Assembly: GCF_024347675.1 (NCBI RefSeq)
Contig: NZ_AP024881.1
Span: 2,046,001 to 2,110,000, forward strand
Direction: 5' to 3'
Source: Vibrio ishigakensis
Lineage (GTDB): Bacteria > Pseudomonadota > Gammaproteobacteria > Enterobacterales > Vibrionaceae
DNA length: 64,000 nt
Shown: piece after piece, positions 16,091 through 25,091 of the stretch
Layout of the letters: each line of letters opens with the position of its first letter
How positions within the stretch are numbered: position 1 is the stretch's first letter
Made by a program: the position numbers and the translations under genes
The notes under the pieces: model-generated
What the model was told of the DNA's origin: nothing
The model's database searches: none
What the model saw: only the letters and a program-made list of their open reading frames with translations

Positions 16091-17086
16091 CTATAGAAAA
16101 TTAGCGGTTCTCTCGCCTTCAACAAAGCTAGCCACATTATCCAAGGTCACACTGGCAATATTGCCCAACGCTTCTTTGGTTAGAAACGCCTGATGGCCGG
16201 TAAAGATAACGTTATGGCAGGCAGACAAACGGCGGAAAACGTCGTCGATGATGACATCATTGGATTTATCCTGGAAGAATAACTCCTTTTCGTTGTCATA
16301 CACATCCAGTCCCAGCGCACCGATGCGACCCTGCTTCAAGGCCTCGATGGCCGCCTGTGAATCCAGTAATTCACCGCGACTGGTATTAATGATCATCACA
16401 CCGTCCTTCATCATGCCAAAGGCTTGTTCATTCAGCAGGTGATAATTTTCTTTGGTCATTGGGCAATGCAAAGAAATAACATCTGACTCGCGAATCAAGG
16501 TTTCGAAATCACAATACTCAGCGCCCAATTCCTTGGCGATATCACTTGGATATGGATCGAAGCAGAGCACCCGCATACCCAAGCCTTTTAAGATACGAAT
16601 GGTGGCACAGCCAATCTTACCCGTACCTATGATGCCCGCAGTTTTACCAAAAAAGTTAAAGCCCACCAGCCCCTCGAGGGAGAAGTTTGCATCGCGGGTA
16701 CGCTGATACGCCTTGTGGAAGCGTCGGTTCAGAGTCATCATCAGCCCTACCGCATGCTCAGCAATCGCCTCTGGTGAATAGGCAGGAACTCTAGCAACTT
16801 GAATACTAAGCTCTTTCGCCGCTTCGAGATCAACATTGTTGAATCCTGCACAGCGCATAACCAGTAACTTAACACCATAAGAGGCAAGCGCCTCAAGAAC
16901 TGGTTTAGACAAGTCATCGTTAACAAACGCACACACCGTCTCAGAGCCCTTCGCCATCTTGGCGGTCTGCTCATTTAACTGGAAATCGTAGAAATGAAAT
17001 TGAAGGTCTTGGCTACTCTCACTGCCCGCCAGTTCAAACGCGGCTTGATCATAGGTTTTGCTACTAAAGAAGGTAATGCTGACCAT
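16091..17086 (-). CDS. ldhA: D-lactate dehydrogenase (2-hydroxyacid dehydrogenase family)
   Basis: A 331-residue cytoplasmic NAD-dependent enzyme reducing pyruvate to D-lactate. The Rossmann motif GIIGTGKIGCATI is near residue 150; the catalytic Arg is in INTSRGELLDSQA, the Glu in LGLDVYDNEKELFF and the His in IFTGHQAFLTKEAL. The N-terminal MVSITFFSSKTYDQAAF matches fermentative LdhA of enteric bacteria and Vibrio. AAGGAG stands seven bases before ATG 17086. The gene is single, with a long A/T-rich leader region upstream. Confidence 0.92.
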   Translation of the reverse strand: MVSITFFSSKTYDQAAFELAGSESSQDLQFHFYDFQLNEQTAKMAKGSETVCAFVNDDLSKPVLEALASYGVKLLVMRCAGFNNVDLEAAKELSIQVARVPAYSPEAIAEHAVGLMMTLNRRFHKAYQRTRDANFSLEGLVGFNFFGKTAGIIGTGKIGCATIRILKGLGMRVLCFDPYPSDIAKELGAEYCDFETLIRESDVISLHCPMTKENYHLLNEQAFGMMKDGVMIINTSRGELLDSQAAIEALKQGRIGALGLDVYDNEKELFFQDKSNDVIIDDVFRRLSACHNVIFTGHQAFLTKEALGNIASVTLDNVASFVEGERTANFL

Positions 17087-17470
17087 AGGTGATCTCCTTA
17101 GATAATTCGATAGACATAGAGTGAAAAGAGCTCACATTCGTTATCTGCTTTATACGTCAGTGAACTCAGATTACTCTTTAAATCAATTGATTACCTTAAA
17201 AAAAGACCACTACTACCCTTTGACTAAAAGACGGATAGCTTGTAAACGCAGCCTCAGAGTCTCAGTTCAGTAGTATCTTCTACACATCTCCAATTGACTC
17301 CACTAGAAACAAAGTAACAATCAATTCAGGGTATTACCCTAATACCAAAAACTCAGTTTTATTGCTTATCAGGTAACAGCGAAGCTGAGAACTGTACTCA
17401 CCAAACGTAATAGGAACCAAGTCACTAAATTATAACTCTGTTTGTTATAGAGTATCTCTTGGAGGTATCG
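17087..17470. other. Non-coding gap between ldhA and the DeoR-type gene
   Basis: About 380 bases with no open frame that looks like a gene. It must contain the divergent promoters of ldhA and the DeoR-family gene. Apart from GGAGG at 17461-17465, which is the ribosome-binding site of the downstream gene, I see no clear operator or RNA structure. Confidence 0.5.
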
Positions 17471-18154
17471 ATGCGAAAAAAATCAATCGTTGAACATATT
17501 AATAATTATGGCAATGCCCGAGTTTCTGATTTAGCCATAAAATTCAGTGTGTCAGAAAAAACTATACGTAGAGATCTTAAATATCTTGAGGGCTTGAATA
17601 AGTTAGTCAGGGTGACAGGTGGAGCCGTAAGTTTAAAAAATAGTGATATTGGAACTACATTCTCCTCCAGATCTAAAAAGAACTCCATAAGCAAGAATAA
17701 ATTAGTAGAGCAGGCAATTCCTTTAATAAAAGAAGGGGATCTAGTTGGATTAGATGCGAGTAGTTCTTGTTGGAAGTTGGCACAAAGTTTACCTGACATT
17801 AAAATTACTGTTGTAACAAATAGTCTAAGGATTATAAAAGCACTTAATCACAAGAAAAACATTTCAATTTTTAGTCTACCAGGGAATTATTCCCGTACTT
17901 ACGAGGGTTTTTATGGATTAAGCACGGTAATCCAGGTCGAAAAAATATCACTAGATATATTTTTTATGTCTTGCAGTGGTTTCAATATAGAAGGCGACAT
18001 ATGGGACTCTAATAAAATAAACGCTGATCTTAAAAGAGCATACATAAAATCATCTAAGAGTAGGGTTTTAATCGCAGATTTAACAAAAAAAGGAAAAGCC
18101 AGCCTAATTAAAATATGTAAAACAGAGGATTTCGACATAATAATATCAACATAA
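17471..18154 (+). CDS. DeoR-family transcriptional regulator
   Basis: A 227-residue regulator. The N-terminal winged helix reads RKKSIVEHINNYGNARVSDL followed by AIKFSVSEKTIRRDLKYLE, the DeoR signature (EKTIRRDL). The C-terminal part is the phosphosugar-sensing domain: DLVGLDASSSCWKLAQ, TVVTNSLRI, SCSGFNIEGDIWDSN and VLIADLTKKGK. ATG 17471 follows GGAGGTATCG; the in-frame TTG at 17459 is less likely. It is convergent with fucA/fucK and is the nearest regulator to them, so control of that pair by a fuculose phosphate is plausible. Strongly A/T-rich, like the following genes. Confidence 0.88.
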   Translation: MRKKSIVEHINNYGNARVSDLAIKFSVSEKTIRRDLKYLEGLNKLVRVTGGAVSLKNSDIGTTFSSRSKKNSISKNKLVEQAIPLIKEGDLVGLDASSSCWKLAQSLPDIKITVVTNSLRIIKALNHKKNISIFSLPGNYSRTYEGFYGLSTVIQVEKISLDIFFMSCSGFNIEGDIWDSNKINADLKRAYIKSSKSRVLIADLTKKGKASLIKICKTEDFDIIIST

Positions 18155-18414
18155 ATAACCAACCTCTCTATGCTTTATTAATTTTAAGCTAGCAAATAAT
18201 GACACCTCTTTATTTGATGTTTTTAATCCCAATTAATTAAAAGAGCAATGTAATTTAAGGAATATTACTTAAATATTTTACAGGAGACAAAATTTAGAAA
18301 GACATTCATTTAATTAAAACTATAAGTTTAGTTAAAATATAATCGTGGTAATTCACCTACATACGAAAGTTATGAATAACATGATAAATAAAATCAGCTA
18401 AACAAGCTTAATTC
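18155..18414. other. A/T-rich convergent gap
   Basis: A 260-base spacer between the convergent ends of the DeoR-type gene and fucA. Very A/T-rich with no convincing terminator stem; nothing else recognised. Confidence 0.4.
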
Positions 18415-19065
18415 TCACTTTTCTTCGACTCTAAGACCGTAATTCTTAAACTTTTCTAGTACCACATACATTTCGTCATCATCCAAGACAGGTGCGGATT
18501 CTGTGACTGAAAGCACCTTAAGGTAGAGGTCGGCGAGAACATCAACTTCATGTGCAAGCCACAGGGCTTTATCTAGATTCTCGCCACAGGCAATCAGTCC
18601 ATGATGTTGAAGCAAAATAGCTTTACTCTTTTTTATTCCATCACTTACATGTGCAGATAGTGTCTCAGTTCCGAAAGTAGCGTATGGTACACAAGGGATC
18701 TTTGTTGTGCCTGAAGCTGCGACCATATAATGAATCGCTGGAATAGGTTTATTTAGTATTGAGACTGCCGCGCAGTTAATGGAGTGGTTGTGAACAACAG
18801 CATTTATATCATCTCTTGCCTTGTAACACTCCAAGTGAAACATCCATTCACTTGAGGGAATTTTTCCTTTCTCAAATGTTCCATTTTTTTCAACAAAAAC
18901 TATACTATCAGTAGTTAGCTTTTCATAAGCTATCCCTGACGGTGTAATAAGCATTCCGTCTTCAAACTTTACGCTTACGTTACCCGCAGTGCCTTGATTT
19001 AAGCCTAATTTATTCATTTCTAGACAGGTTTTAATTATCTTTTCACTTAGTTTTTTTCTACACAT
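18415..19065 (-). CDS. fucA: L-fuculose-1-phosphate aldolase (class II aldolase)
   Basis: A 216-residue enzyme closely following E. coli FucA (215 aa): GLNQGTAGNVSVKFEDGMLI, TPSGIAYEKL, PSSEWMFHLECYKARDDINA, VVHNHSINCAAVSILN, QHHGLIACGENLDKALWLAH. The zinc ligands are the two His of VHNHS and the His of QHHGL; the catalytic acid Glu is in PSSEW. It cleaves L-fuculose 1-phosphate (or D-ribulose 1-phosphate) to dihydroxyacetone phosphate and lactaldehyde (or glycolaldehyde). ATG 19065 is preferred over GTG 19074, since GGGTG lies just upstream. It follows fucK after 161 bases. Confidence 0.93.
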   Translation of the reverse strand: MCRKKLSEKIIKTCLEMNKLGLNQGTAGNVSVKFEDGMLITPSGIAYEKLTTDSIVFVEKNGTFEKGKIPSSEWMFHLECYKARDDINAVVHNHSINCAAVSILNKPIPAIHYMVAASGTTKIPCVPYATFGTETLSAHVSDGIKKSKAILLQHHGLIACGENLDKALWLAHEVDVLADLYLKVLSVTESAPVLDDDEMYVVLEKFKNYGLRVEEK

Positions 19066-19226
19066 TATAAACACCCATTTTTCAATATAGATTTAATTTG
19101 TGCCAGCAATAAACCGATAACCCTTAAACTATATAAATTTCTTTCTATAAATTAAAAATCAAATTCTATTTAAAACACCAAAAGACATTAGTGTTAGATT
19201 ATTTAATTTAAGCTAAAGGGACTTAC

Positions 19227-20636
19227 CTAGTTGTAAGCCTTTGGATTAATAATTGAATATGATGGCCTCATATTTTCTTGCGCAGCTTCAGGGCTATCGA
19301 AAATTCCAGCACCAAAGAGAGCAAACATAGCGGCTCCGGTAACGGTAGCCTCTGCTTGATCAACTACATGGATCGGAACCCCAACAACATCGGCTCTAAT
19401 TTGATTCCAAAGGCGATTTCTAGAACCTCCACCTACAACCATCAAACTCGTCGTATCGATATCACATACGGAGGTCAAATGTTCGAGGCTAAGTTTTAGC
19501 TTGCTTGCCAACCCTTCCAACGCAGCACGGTATATTTCTCCTCGTGTTGTGTTAATAGTCAGCCCGGATATCCCACCAACACTGTGGCCATTATCATCAA
19601 CTAGAAAGTTAGGTTCAAAGATCACACCATTTGATCCTGCAGGCGCTTCCTCACCCTCAGCAATCATTACAGCGTATTTATCTTTGTCACTTTTAAGCTC
19701 TCCAAAGTAAGTATTAGCTACCCACTCCATAACGGCACTAGAAAGCCACTGTATGGCTGGATTGTAGAGATTCGCCTTTGCATCTAGCTCAGTCGTGATA
19801 CCCGCTTTTAAGTGCGAGAGATTCAACTTTGGCTGTCCGGAACGTGCCATTAGTATTTCCCAAGTCCCGGAGCTAAGGAAAAATTGGTTCTCCTTAGCTC
19901 CCGAACCAAACAGCGCAAACTGCGTGTCATGGCCTGCAGAAATAACTGGAACATTGGACGGAACACCTAGCAAGTACGCAATATCATCACGCAAGTGACC
20001 AACTACTTCGCCCGCTTCAACCATAGGAGGAAGTTGAGACTCCTTCATACCAAGATATTCAAGAACCGATTTATTCCAAGCCCCATCTACTAGATTGGTC
20101 ATCATTGACGTTCCCGCCATTGTTCTGTCTGTAGTCAACTTTCCTGTTAACTTGTGGCTAATCATGGATGATATAAACACCCATTTATCCATTCTTTTAA
20201 ATACATCAGGCTCGTTATCTTTCAGCCATTTAAGTTTGAATAATGTATTGAAGGAGAAATCACCTATACCGTTGTTCGAGTACAGGTTTGAACGGTCGAA
20301 CTCAACACCAACTTTGGACATCACTGGCAATGTGCGAGAGCATTTCCACGATATAATCGGGTAAATCTGTTTGCCATTGTTATCGTATGGCGCTCCATCC
20401 ACTCCAAACGTAGTAACTGATACAGCAACAATATCAGCAGCATTTATTTGTGCGACCACGCGTTTTGAACAATCAACTAGCTTTCGCCAAATTTGTTGAA
20501 AATCCCAAATATGCTCTGTTCCATTTTGTAACGTTTCGCTCTTAATGTAGTGAGACGCAACAATCTTCCCTTTTTTATTAATCGCAATGGAGCGGACGTT
20601 TGTGGCTCCACAATCTAATATAAGGGCAATTGACAT
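19227..20636 (-). CDS. fucK: L-fuculokinase (FGGY family)
   Basis: A 469-residue FGGY kinase aligned end to end with E. coli FucK (472 aa): LILDCGATNVRSIAINKKGK at the start, VSVTTFGVDGAP, YPIISWKCSRT, FISSMISHKLTG, VISAGHDTQFALFGSGA, LSSGTWEILM, GGGSRNRLWNQI. It phosphorylates L-fuculose at C1; FucK also accepts D-ribulose. Neither an isomerase nor a permease of the Fuc type is next to it. Instead a ribose-type ABC importer lies upstream, and the only candidate isomerase is at 32378. A terminator at 20917 separates it from the ABC genes, so it probably has its own promoter. Confidence 0.94.
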   Translation of the reverse strand: MSIALILDCGATNVRSIAINKKGKIVASHYIKSETLQNGTEHIWDFQQIWRKLVDCSKRVVAQINAADIVAVSVTTFGVDGAPYDNNGKQIYPIISWKCSRTLPVMSKVGVEFDRSNLYSNNGIGDFSFNTLFKLKWLKDNEPDVFKRMDKWVFISSMISHKLTGKLTTDRTMAGTSMMTNLVDGAWNKSVLEYLGMKESQLPPMVEAGEVVGHLRDDIAYLLGVPSNVPVISAGHDTQFALFGSGAKENQFFLSSGTWEILMARSGQPKLNLSHLKAGITTELDAKANLYNPAIQWLSSAVMEWVANTYFGELKSDKDKYAVMIAEGEEAPAGSNGVIFEPNFLVDDNGHSVGGISGLTINTTRGEIYRAALEGLASKLKLSLEHLTSVCDIDTTSLMVVGGGSRNRLWNQIRADVVGVPIHVVDQAEATVTGAAMFALFGAGIFDSPEAAQENMRPSYSIINPKAYN

Positions 20637-21099
20637 AATTCACTCCTATATACATTCCTTGAAAATAAGAAAAATATAGCGATTAGAAATTTATTTTTTA
20701 TAAGTAGGGCCAAACTCTAGAAGTACTCTGTAATCTGGTGATTAAACATCTTATTTAGGCTCAGAACAATATAAATGTAATGAGATAATAAAATTGTGAT
20801 AATGCACACAAATTTTTATGGAGAAACCGAATCTAGATTCGTAGTTGTCCAAACTGGAAATTAATTATCAATAATGGACATAAATGAAACGGTTGAGAGA
20901 GAAGTACGCTTCAAATAAAAAGAGCGCATAGCGCGCTCTTTTTATTCTATTAGACCTACGGTCTCAAGTAGCATGCTTTATTACATACTACTTGAGTTAA
21001 GTGAATTATGTTCTATCTAGGCCAGATTTGGCATTAACCAGTAAAATGTATGAACTACAGAATTATTAAAAGGCTATAAAGCATGCCGACAGTATAGAA
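20637..21099. other. Gap between the ABC operon and fucK
   Basis: A 463-base non-coding stretch. It holds the ABC operon terminator at 20917-20943 and, nearer fucK, an A/T-rich region that should carry the fucKA promoter. The 20-bp palindrome found before the ABC operon is not present here, so fucKA may be controlled differently, for example by the DeoR-type protein. Confidence 0.5.
20917..20943 (-). terminator. Strong terminator after the cluster A ABC operon
   Basis: AAAAAGAGCGC and GCGCTCTTTTT form a perfect eleven-base-pair stem with a five-base loop and T-run, 157 bases downstream of the binding-protein stop. Works in either direction. Confidence 0.88.
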
Positions 21100-22014
21100 T
21101 TATAACCACTCACCCCCTTCATCTACATTATCTGGTGTAAATACCCTTGAAGGTAATATAATTTCTTTGGGGACTTCTTTACCCGAAAAAATTTCACCTG
21201 CCCTTTTTATGGCCTCTTCTCCACCTGTTGGGTATTCAAACGATGCGGCTAAAATCCCCTTCTTAACATAGATTTGGCCTTCTTGCGCCAATGCATCAAT
21301 GCCAACAAACTTTATGTCTTTCTCTCGACCAGCTGCCTTTGCGGCCATGTACGCACCATGGGCACCAGGATCATTATGTGCATAAACTAGATCGATATCA
21401 TCAAATCTTCCCAGTGCTGATGACATCTCTTGCCTCGCTATAGATTCCAGCCACTTCATTTCAACGTCAAATACTATATCTAAACCCGCATCTTTTGCTC
21501 CCTCTCTAAAACCATTATGGCGGTCTTGCGCTGGAGTCGCTGTCATTTGTCCACGCAATTCAACAGTTTTAGTTCCTTTAGGGAAGTTATCAGCAATCCA
21601 CTTTCCGGCAGCCAAACCGATCTTTTTGTTATCCGCTGAAATATATGTTGTATAATCACTCCCTACGACTTTTCGATCTAATACAATGACTGGAATACCC
21701 TTTTTATATACCTCTCGGACCGGTTTGGTAAGTGGCGCGGCTTCATTTGGTGAAATAATCAGAAGGTCTATATTAGAATTCATGAATTCTACAACTTGAG
21801 ACTTTTGTTTCAATGAATCATTTTGTGCGTCTTTAAATATCACTTTATAACCAGCTGCCTCTGCAGCTTTTTTTATATCTGCATTCATTTGAGCACGCCA
21901 AGGTTCACCCAAATTAGATTGACTCATACCAATTACAAACTCTTTCGAAAATGCAGTACTAGACATGCATGTCATACTGAGCACAATTATTCCATTGATT
22001 ATTTTATTAGTCAT
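21100..22014 (-). CDS. Ribose-type ABC transporter periplasmic sugar-binding protein (cluster A)
   Basis: A 304-residue type I periplasmic binding protein (LacI-like fold) with signal peptide ending CMSSTAFS. The family pattern is FVIGMSQSNLGEPWRAQMNA, LLIISPNEAAPLT, GIPVIVLDRKV, DYTTYISADNKKIG, LVYAHNDPGAHGAYMAAKAA, FVGIDAL. It is the third gene of an ABC operon with the permease and the double ATPase upstream. Neighbouring fucK and fucA suggest fucose, fuculose or D-arabinose as ligand; the sequence does not name it. Codon use is A/T-rich, as in the whole cluster. Confidence 0.92.
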   Translation of the reverse strand: MTNKIINGIIVLSMTCMSSTAFSKEFVIGMSQSNLGEPWRAQMNADIKKAAEAAGYKVIFKDAQNDSLKQKSQVVEFMNSNIDLLIISPNEAAPLTKPVREVYKKGIPVIVLDRKVVGSDYTTYISADNKKIGLAAGKWIADNFPKGTKTVELRGQMTATPAQDRHNGFREGAKDAGLDIVFDVEMKWLESIARQEMSSALGRFDDIDLVYAHNDPGAHGAYMAAKAAGREKDIKFVGIDALAQEGQIYVKKGILAASFEYPTGGEEAIKRAGEIFSGKEVPKEIILPSRVFTPDNVDEGGEWL

Positions 22015-22057
22015 TTTCCTCTTCCTTATCTTATCTTAGTTAGATATCGATCTAACT

Positions 22058-23083
22058 CTAACTTCCACGTTTACTGCGTTGAAATAAGACTGCACCAACA
22101 ATTATTAAACCCGTTAGCATTAGCCTGTAAGATTCTGGCACCGCGTTTATACTTAGAATCTTTTCCAAGTAACCGATAATCAAAGCACCTATTACTGTAA
22201 GCGTGATAGCACCTCGACCACCCATTAAACTCGTTCCACCGATAACCACAATTGCAATGGCTTGAAGCTCGTACGCAATACCTGCTTCTGGATCTCCCTG
22301 CGTTTCCATTGCAGCTTGCAATACTCCAGCTAGGGCTGCCAGGGCTCCACAAATACCATAAGCAATTAATTTAGTTTTTATGATTGGGATACCAGAAAGG
22401 CGAGCCGATTCCTCATTACCTCCTATTGCATAAAGGTATCTTCCAAACCTCATTCTTGATAGAAGAATCCAGCAAAACAAAGCAACAATAGCTGCAATAA
22501 TAGTGGCAGTAAAAATAGTGTCTCCGAATACTTTTCCACTGAGTGTTTCAAAAATTGCAGGCTCTTCAACAAAATGATACTCACCATCTATTTGTACTGC
22601 TGTGGATACTTTCTGCCCACCGGAGAACACTTTAGCTAACCCCCTTGCAAACACCATCATTGCTAGTGTTACGATAAATGGCTGTAGCTTAAATTTTCCA
22701 ATCAGAGTGCCTGAGACCAATCCACAACTCATCCCAATCGCTATACAAAGAGGGATAGCTAAATAACCCGGAACCCCAAAATGTATTGTCAGCAAGGAGA
22801 AACTCACAGCAGAAAGACCAAGGACGCTACCAACAGACAGATCAATTCCTCCTGTAATAATTACTAAGGTCATTCCAAATGCCAGAATTGCATAGCGGCT
22901 AACAAATCCAAGCATTTCTGTGTGGGTGTTAAACTTAAAAAAAGAACCACCTCCATCAAAGAGCATTCCGATGGCTAGAATACCCAACAAAGCAACTAAT
23001 GCTTTTGTAATGGGAAGTGCTAGTACTTGATTTGATTTGTTTTTATTCTCTGTGACGTTAGAACTTTGTATATTGTCGATCAT
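22058..23083 (-). CDS. Ribose-type ABC transporter permease (cluster A)
   Basis: A 341-residue RbsC-like permease with eight to ten helices. Diagnostic stretches are FGMTLVIITGGIDLSVGSVL near residue 95, KFKLQPFIVTLAMMVFARGL, and AIAIVVIGGTSLMGGRGAIT followed by GALIIGYLEKIL. Its start overlaps the ATPase stop by four bases (ATGA). A homodimer forms the channel for the sugar delivered by the binding protein. Inner membrane. Confidence 0.93.
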   Translation of the reverse strand: MIDNIQSSNVTENKNKSNQVLALPITKALVALLGILAIGMLFDGGGSFFKFNTHTEMLGFVSRYAILAFGMTLVIITGGIDLSVGSVLGLSAVSFSLLTIHFGVPGYLAIPLCIAIGMSCGLVSGTLIGKFKLQPFIVTLAMMVFARGLAKVFSGGQKVSTAVQIDGEYHFVEEPAIFETLSGKVFGDTIFTATIIAAIVALFCWILLSRMRFGRYLYAIGGNEESARLSGIPIIKTKLIAYGICGALAALAGVLQAAMETQGDPEAGIAYELQAIAIVVIGGTSLMGGRGAITLTVIGALIIGYLEKILSINAVPESYRLMLTGLIIVGAVLFQRSKRGS

Positions 23084-24627
23084 TGCAACACTCCTTCAAA
23101 ATTTTTCCCCATCGCCGCTTGTAATAGTTTCTCTTGTGTTGCTTCAAGTTTTTCAAACTTTGCAGTAACCTTACCTCTGTGCATTACAATGAAACGGTCT
23201 GACATCGCCATTATTTCTGGAAGTTCAGATGAGAGAAGAACGATGCCTAAACCTCGTGCTGTCCACTTATTCATAAGTTGATATATTTCTTTCTTTGCCC
23301 CAACATCAACACCACGAGTTGGATCATCAAGAAACAATACTTTAGGCATAGATTCTATCCACTTAGCCAAAACAACTTTTTGTTGATTTCCTCCAGACAA
23401 CTCTGAAACAGCTTGTTTTGATGATGAATACTTAATATTCATTTCATCTTGATATTTCGATGAAGTTTCCCTTTCTATCGCTTCGTTTAACCATCCATTT
23501 GGTGATATTTTCTTTATCGATGCCATAGAAATATTGTTTTCTATACTCATTCCTAAAACTAAGCCGTTACTTTTCCTATCGTTAGTCAAAAGTGCTATTT
23601 TATTTTTGATTCCGTGTGCTGGATTAATTGGCATATAGTCATTATCACAAAGAGTAATTTTTCCTGTTTTATTTTTTCCATATGAACCAAAAAGTGAAAG
23701 CAGAAACTCATGACTTCCCGAACCTTCAAGCCCCATTATTCCGACTATCTCACCTTCAGAAACCGACATTGATACACTGTCTACAACTTTATTTTTTACT
23801 CCATAAGGATCAGAAACACTATAGTTTTCAACTTTTAAAACAGTCCTACCTACACTTGGTTCACGATGGGGGAATTGTTGACTTAGTTCACGTCCAATAA
23901 TCCAAGAAATTAACTTGCTCTCAGGTAAATTTTCTTTAACTTCCTTACCGATAAAATTACCATCTCTAAGTACCGCAATAGTGTCAGCTAATTTATATAT
24001 TTCATTCATTTTGTGCGAAATATACACTATCGCTTTCCCCTCACTTTTCATCTCTTCAATTATTTTGAAAAGTTGCTCTACCTCAGGCTTACTTAGCGCG
24101 CTAGTTGGTTCATCCATAACAACAATATCAGAATTGAATGTTAGTGCTTTGGCGATTTCAATCATTTGCTGTATAGAAACTGGGTAGTCACCGATAGGCT
24201 TATTAAAGTCTAAATTTACACCTAAACTATCCAATATATTCTTCGCCTGCTCTTTTTGAATTTTCTTATCGATAAATCTGGTATTTGATACACATTCTCT
24301 TCCTAGAAAAATGTTATCAACAACATTTAAAGAGTCTATCAGTGATAACTCCTGATGAATCATAGATATTCCATTGATTTGAGCGTCAATTGGGCTATCA
24401 AACTTAACCTTCTTGCGTTTTAACTCTATCTCTCCATCATAGTCTTTATATATTCCTGTTAGAATTTTCATCAGCGTGCTTTTTCCTGCGCCATTTTCTC
24501 CAGCAAGCACACATACTTCACCAGGATAGAGATCAAGATTGACGTTACTCAAAACTGTGACGCCAGAAAAAGCTTTCCCTATGTTTTTCATACTCAATAA
24601 AGGTTGCCTTCCCTCTTGATAGTCCAT
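23080..24627 (-). CDS. Ribose-type ABC transporter double ATPase (cluster A)
   Basis: A 515-residue protein with two ABC domains. The first has Walker A GENGAGKSTLMKIL, a degenerate signature PVSIQQMIEIAKAL and Walker B DIVVMDEPTSALS; the second has a degenerate Walker A (GLEGSGSHEFLLSL), signature ELSGGNQQKVVLAKW and LFLDDPTRGVDVGAKKEI, as in RbsA/MglA. It energises sugar import with the permease encoded next. AGGGA upstream of ATG 24627 is the ribosome-binding site. A 20-bp palindrome, identical to one before the kinase at 35641, lies about 100 bases upstream. Confidence 0.93.
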   Translation of the reverse strand: MDYQEGRQPLLSMKNIGKAFSGVTVLSNVNLDLYPGEVCVLAGENGAGKSTLMKILTGIYKDYDGEIELKRKKVKFDSPIDAQINGISMIHQELSLIDSLNVVDNIFLGRECVSNTRFIDKKIQKEQAKNILDSLGVNLDFNKPIGDYPVSIQQMIEIAKALTFNSDIVVMDEPTSALSKPEVEQLFKIIEEMKSEGKAIVYISHKMNEIYKLADTIAVLRDGNFIGKEVKENLPESKLISWIIGRELSQQFPHREPSVGRTVLKVENYSVSDPYGVKNKVVDSVSMSVSEGEIVGIMGLEGSGSHEFLLSLFGSYGKNKTGKITLCDNDYMPINPAHGIKNKIALLTNDRKSNGLVLGMSIENNISMASIKKISPNGWLNEAIERETSSKYQDEMNIKYSSSKQAVSELSGGNQQKVVLAKWIESMPKVLFLDDPTRGVDVGAKKEIYQLMNKWTARGLGIVLLSSELPEIMAMSDRFIVMHRGKVTAKFEKLEATQEKLLQAAMGKNFEGVLQ

Positions 24628-25091
24628 ATTAACTAGTCCCTTTAGTTAAACACTCGTATTAATTTTAAGTTCTCAATGGGTATAGAGCTCGGTACCTAAA
24701 CACCCTTACGACTCAATGAGCCACCTTGCTAACTCGTGTTAGCAATAGTTATAGAACTCAGTCTCTCCTTGCACAAAATTCAACCACCATTTGTGTGATC
24801 AAGGTCTTGATTATTTCTTGTTTCACTCAATTTAGAGAAAGTAGATTTAGCAGAATTTTTAAAACAGACTAACCTGCCGATGCACTACGGTATGGATAAT
24901 TTTTGGCGCGATTAATAATAGCAACACAGGCTCGATATCAGCATAGAGCAGCATTCTCTTGATTGTGAACCGTAGTATCAAATAACTACTACTCTATTGG
25001 TTTTACCATAGCTCAAAATAGCTATTTACAAATAAATTTATTGATAAAAAAACAAACGGTAAAGCGCAGGATAGTGGCTAAAGTAAAATAA
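24628..25091. other. Promoter region of the cluster A ABC operon
   Basis: A 464-base gap carrying the operator palindrome (24726-24745). Around it are two near-repeats, TATAGAGCTCGGT and TATAGAACTCAGT, about 70 bases apart. The part nearer the transketolase end shows no clear terminator stem. Confidence 0.5.
24726..24745. promoter_or_regulatory. LacI-type operator, copy 1
   Basis: TTGCTAACTCGTGTTAGCAA, a 20-bp near-perfect palindrome (TTGCTAAC / GTTAGCAA around four central bases). Identical base for base with 35673-35692 beside the LacI-family gene. It is placed to control the ABC operon starting at 24627. Confidence 0.85.
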